Below are positions 62,001 to 64,000 of a DNA stretch of 64,000 nt, piece by piece (position 1 is the stretch's first letter; every line of letters starts with the position of its first letter). Under the pieces are notes generated by a model. The model did not search any database, was not told where the DNA came from, and saw only the letters and a program-made list of their open reading frames with translations. The DNA is taken from assembly GCF_035582795.1 (NCBI RefSeq), contig NC_134370.1, forward strand, positions 48,843,501 to 48,907,500. Direction: 5' to 3'. The translations under genes were made by a program, and so were the position numbers. The stretch comes from Mycteria americana (taxonomy: Eukaryota > Chordata > Aves > Ciconiiformes > Ciconiidae).

Positions 62001-63031
62001 TCCTCCCCCAGTCATTGCTGGCTCCTGGGGAGATTAACTGCAGGTTCGAAAGCTTCAAGGAGCTTTCCTGGGCAGAGGTGAGGGGACAAGGGAGTATCCT
62101 CTTCCCCCTTTTGCCAGGCAGGCAGCCAACTGTAGGCATCTCCACCCACATCCAAGAGCATCCAAGCTCTTACCTTATCAAAGCTGGTGTAATGCTCCTG
62201 GACAATTTTTTGCACAAAGAAGTTGAAACGCCTGTTGATGTCCTTAAAGAGCTGCATGGTGCGGCTGGGAAGATACTGGAGTACAGGGATGAAGTCAGCA
62301 GGATTGCCAGAAGCAGCCACGTCCCCAAATTCGTTGCTGAGGTTCACCAAGCTGAGCAGCTCTTGGTCGTTGTGGTTGTAGCGCTTGCCAAAGCACATGG
62401 CACAGATGACGTTGGCCACAGAGACAACCAGGTACTGGTTAAGGTCAAAGCTCTTCTCCTCATCCATCAGCTGCAGGAACTTGGTGACCAGGTAGTCGGC
62501 CTCCTTGGAGACATGCTCCTCCAGGAGGCAGGTGGAAGAGGAGGTGGGGCTGGGGGCAATGGAGAAGGTCTTCAGGGCGTTCTGGGCCAGCTTTCTGCGG
62601 GCTTTCCACACCTCCCCTGAGTCAGGGCTGAAGGCCAGGCTCTGGCCATTCGAAATGTATTGGAAGCTGTGGAGGTCAGGGCGCCCCATGAAGTCTTCTC
62701 CTTGCTTCACCAATGCTTGCCTGATGGTGTCCAGCCCACTCAGCACCACGACAGGCCGGGTGCCGATCCTGACCTCCATCACGTCCCCATACTTCTGGCT
62801 CAGCCTGGTCAGGGCTAGGTGCGTGTCCTTCCTCAGCTCCAGCACGTTGCCGAGGATGGGGTAGCCTCTGGGTCCTGGGGGGCTCTTCAGCCCCTTGGGC
62901 ACGTGCTGCTGGAGGGACTGGATGAGCAGGAAGACCAGGCAGAAGACAGCAGCTGCGAGTAGGACCTCGGTGGCTGAGACAACGCCTTGGCTTCCCACCA
63001 GCGACATCACAGCCTTCATCACTGCTGGCAT
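59042..63031 (-). CDS. Cytochrome P450 family 1 subfamily A (avian CYP1A4/CYP1A5 type), 530 aa
   Basis: CYP1A enzymes are ER-bound monooxygenases that oxidise planar aromatic compounds and are induced through the AHR. Coding exons in transcript order: 63031-62174, 61943-61817, 61544-61455, 61366-61243, 60674-60588, 59348-59042 (TAA). Phases close to 531 codons. Visible features: N-terminal membrane anchor (about 20-40), proline hinge PPGP (51-54), C-helix WKARRKL, I-helix GAGFDT (327-332), K-helix EMFR (385-388, the ExxR motif), and heme loop [11 protein letters not shown] (462-472) with Cys469 as thiolate ligand. Nothing essential is missing. Met1, Met5 and Met9 are all possible starts; I chose the first, which sits 8 bases after acceptor ACTAAG|GCTTCTGC and gives a family-like length. 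Position next to EDC3 on the minus strand corresponds to mammalian CYP1A1 and hence avian CYP1A4. Gene conversion between avian copies makes the name uncertain, so no symbol is given. Confidence 0.95.
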
Positions 63032-63039
63032 GCAGAAGC

Positions 63040-63983
63040 CTTAGTAATAAACCAAAGAGACATTATGAAGGAGGGGAGGTCCGTGGAGCACCTGTAGTTT
63101 GTGATGCCCTTAGTAGCAACTGCACAGGACTGAGGGCAGGAAGGCTGGGCTTAATTTCTGATCCAGAGCTGCGTTTGTTTTCTGCACTTTAGGAAACTGC
63201 TTTTAAGTGAAAGCAGTTTCTTTTTGCTAGCCAGGAGTGAAAGCAACAGGTCCCATGGCTTTTTCTCTGTATGCCAGGGTAGGAAACATGCTCTTGTAAC
63301 TACAGGACCTCTCTTTCATACTGCAAAGTTTTTTCCGGAGTACTTGACTACAGGAGAGCTGAATCCTCCTGATTTGAATTACCTGGTGGCTCATGCTGAG
63401 CCACTGCTCTCCAGCAAACTGAATACAGCATTGCCACGAATATTCTTAAAGATCAATGGCAACGAAAGCTAACCATGGCTGTAGCGTGGGGCTGGCAGGC
63501 TGTGGGCACCCTGCTCCCAGCTCTGTCGGAAATCCCTCAGAAAACCCCAAGCCAGGGGTAGGAAGAGGCTGGGTCTGAAATCCCACCTCCCCTTGGGTTT
63601 GGCAAGGTGCTACACCCTGCTGTGGGACACCCAGGTCCCATGGGGCGAGGAGCCTGGGGGGCTGCTGGGACCCCTGCACCCCAGTGGGTGCAGCCTGGCT
63701 GGGACCCCCTCCCAGCCCACGGCTGTGGATCGTGGACACCCCAGGGCAAGAGGGGCCATGGGACAAGGATTAGCCCCAGGACTCAGAAATCACCTTCCAA
63801 CGGCTCCGGAAAGGATGCTACAGGAGTTTTGGGGAGCCGGAGAGAGGGGACACCCTGCAGCAGGGCACCCCCCAGCTTTCCATCCCTCGGGGGTCCCCTG
63901 GAGAGCTGGAAGTGCCCTCCACACCTCTCCATCCTCCGGGCAGAGAGCCGTGCCTCGCAGTGCGCAGCTCCGACGGTACTCAC
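63040..63983 (-). other. CYP1A intron 1 (inferred)
   Basis: About 0.9 kb lies between the donor at the right edge and the acceptor before the coding exon. No other gene recognised. Confidence 0.6.
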
Positions 63984-64000
63984 CTCCGGAGCGGAGCGGC
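63984..64000 (-). other. CYP1A untranslated exon 1, cut by the window edge
   Basis: On the minus strand CGGAG|GTGAGTACC is a strong splice donor preceded by GC-rich sequence. CYP1A genes have a non-coding first exon, so this is its 3' end. The promoter with its AHR-response elements would lie beyond 64000. Confidence 0.6.

Noticed and set aside
1-64000. CR1 LINE, endogenous retrovirus, tRNA, snoRNA, CRISPR array or bacterial-type operon
   Set aside because: None recognised by eye: no CR1-type terminal repeats, LTR pairs, cloverleaf with A and B boxes, or regularly spaced repeats. Old fragments could be missed without a repeat search.

Overview
This is a vertebrate nuclear window, most likely from a bird. 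Genes are split into many exons with consensus GT/AG splice sites, two promoters lie in CpG islands, and the order ARID3B (3' end), CLK3, EDC3, CYP1A matches what I recall of human 15q24. The bird call is an inference. It rests on the compact introns, the CYP1A protein length (530 codons, which I recall for avian CYP1A4) and a synaptotagmin-like gene that I do not recall at the mammalian locus. No database search was possible.

Layout. 1-8.5 kb (+): the last three coding exons of ARID3B, a DNA-binding transcription factor, and a long 3' UTR with several let-7-type sites. 10.0-14.8 kb (+): a complete five-exon gene for a membrane-anchored double-C2 protein of the synaptotagmin family, apparently calcium-independent; I give it no symbol. 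15.2-15.7 kb: a degenerate 15-bp minisatellite. 15.7-16.4 kb: the CLK3 CpG-island promoter. 16.6-26.5 kb (+): CLK3, a LAMMER dual-specificity kinase, in 12 coding exons, one with weak splice sites on both sides. 26.5-26.8 kb: tail-to-tail junction. 26.8-55.8 kb (-): EDC3, an enhancer of mRNA decapping, with six coding exons, two introns over 8 kb and a 3' UTR of about 3.4 kb, starting at a CpG island with ETS-like and NRF1-like sites. 56.1-56.7 kb: a second minisatellite. 57.9-64 kb (-): a CYP1A cytochrome P450 with six coding exons; its non-coding first exon is cut by the right edge.

The genes do not form a pathway. ARID3B acts in transcription, CLK3 phosphorylates splicing factors, EDC3 promotes mRNA decapping in P-bodies, CYP1A oxidises planar aromatic compounds in the endoplasmic reticulum, and the synaptotagmin-like protein probably acts in membrane traffic. 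They are syntenic neighbours.

I rebuilt all coding exons by eye from splice sites, intron phase and remembered family sequences. Phases close exactly for the four genes that are complete here: synaptotagmin-like 448 aa, CLK3 488 aa, EDC3 506 aa, CYP1A 530 aa. I saw no CR1 element, endogenous retrovirus, tRNA, rRNA, bacterial-type operon or CRISPR array. The most unusual items are the synaptotagmin-like gene, the weak-site CLK3 exon, the let-7-type cluster and the minisatellite beside the CLK3 promoter.
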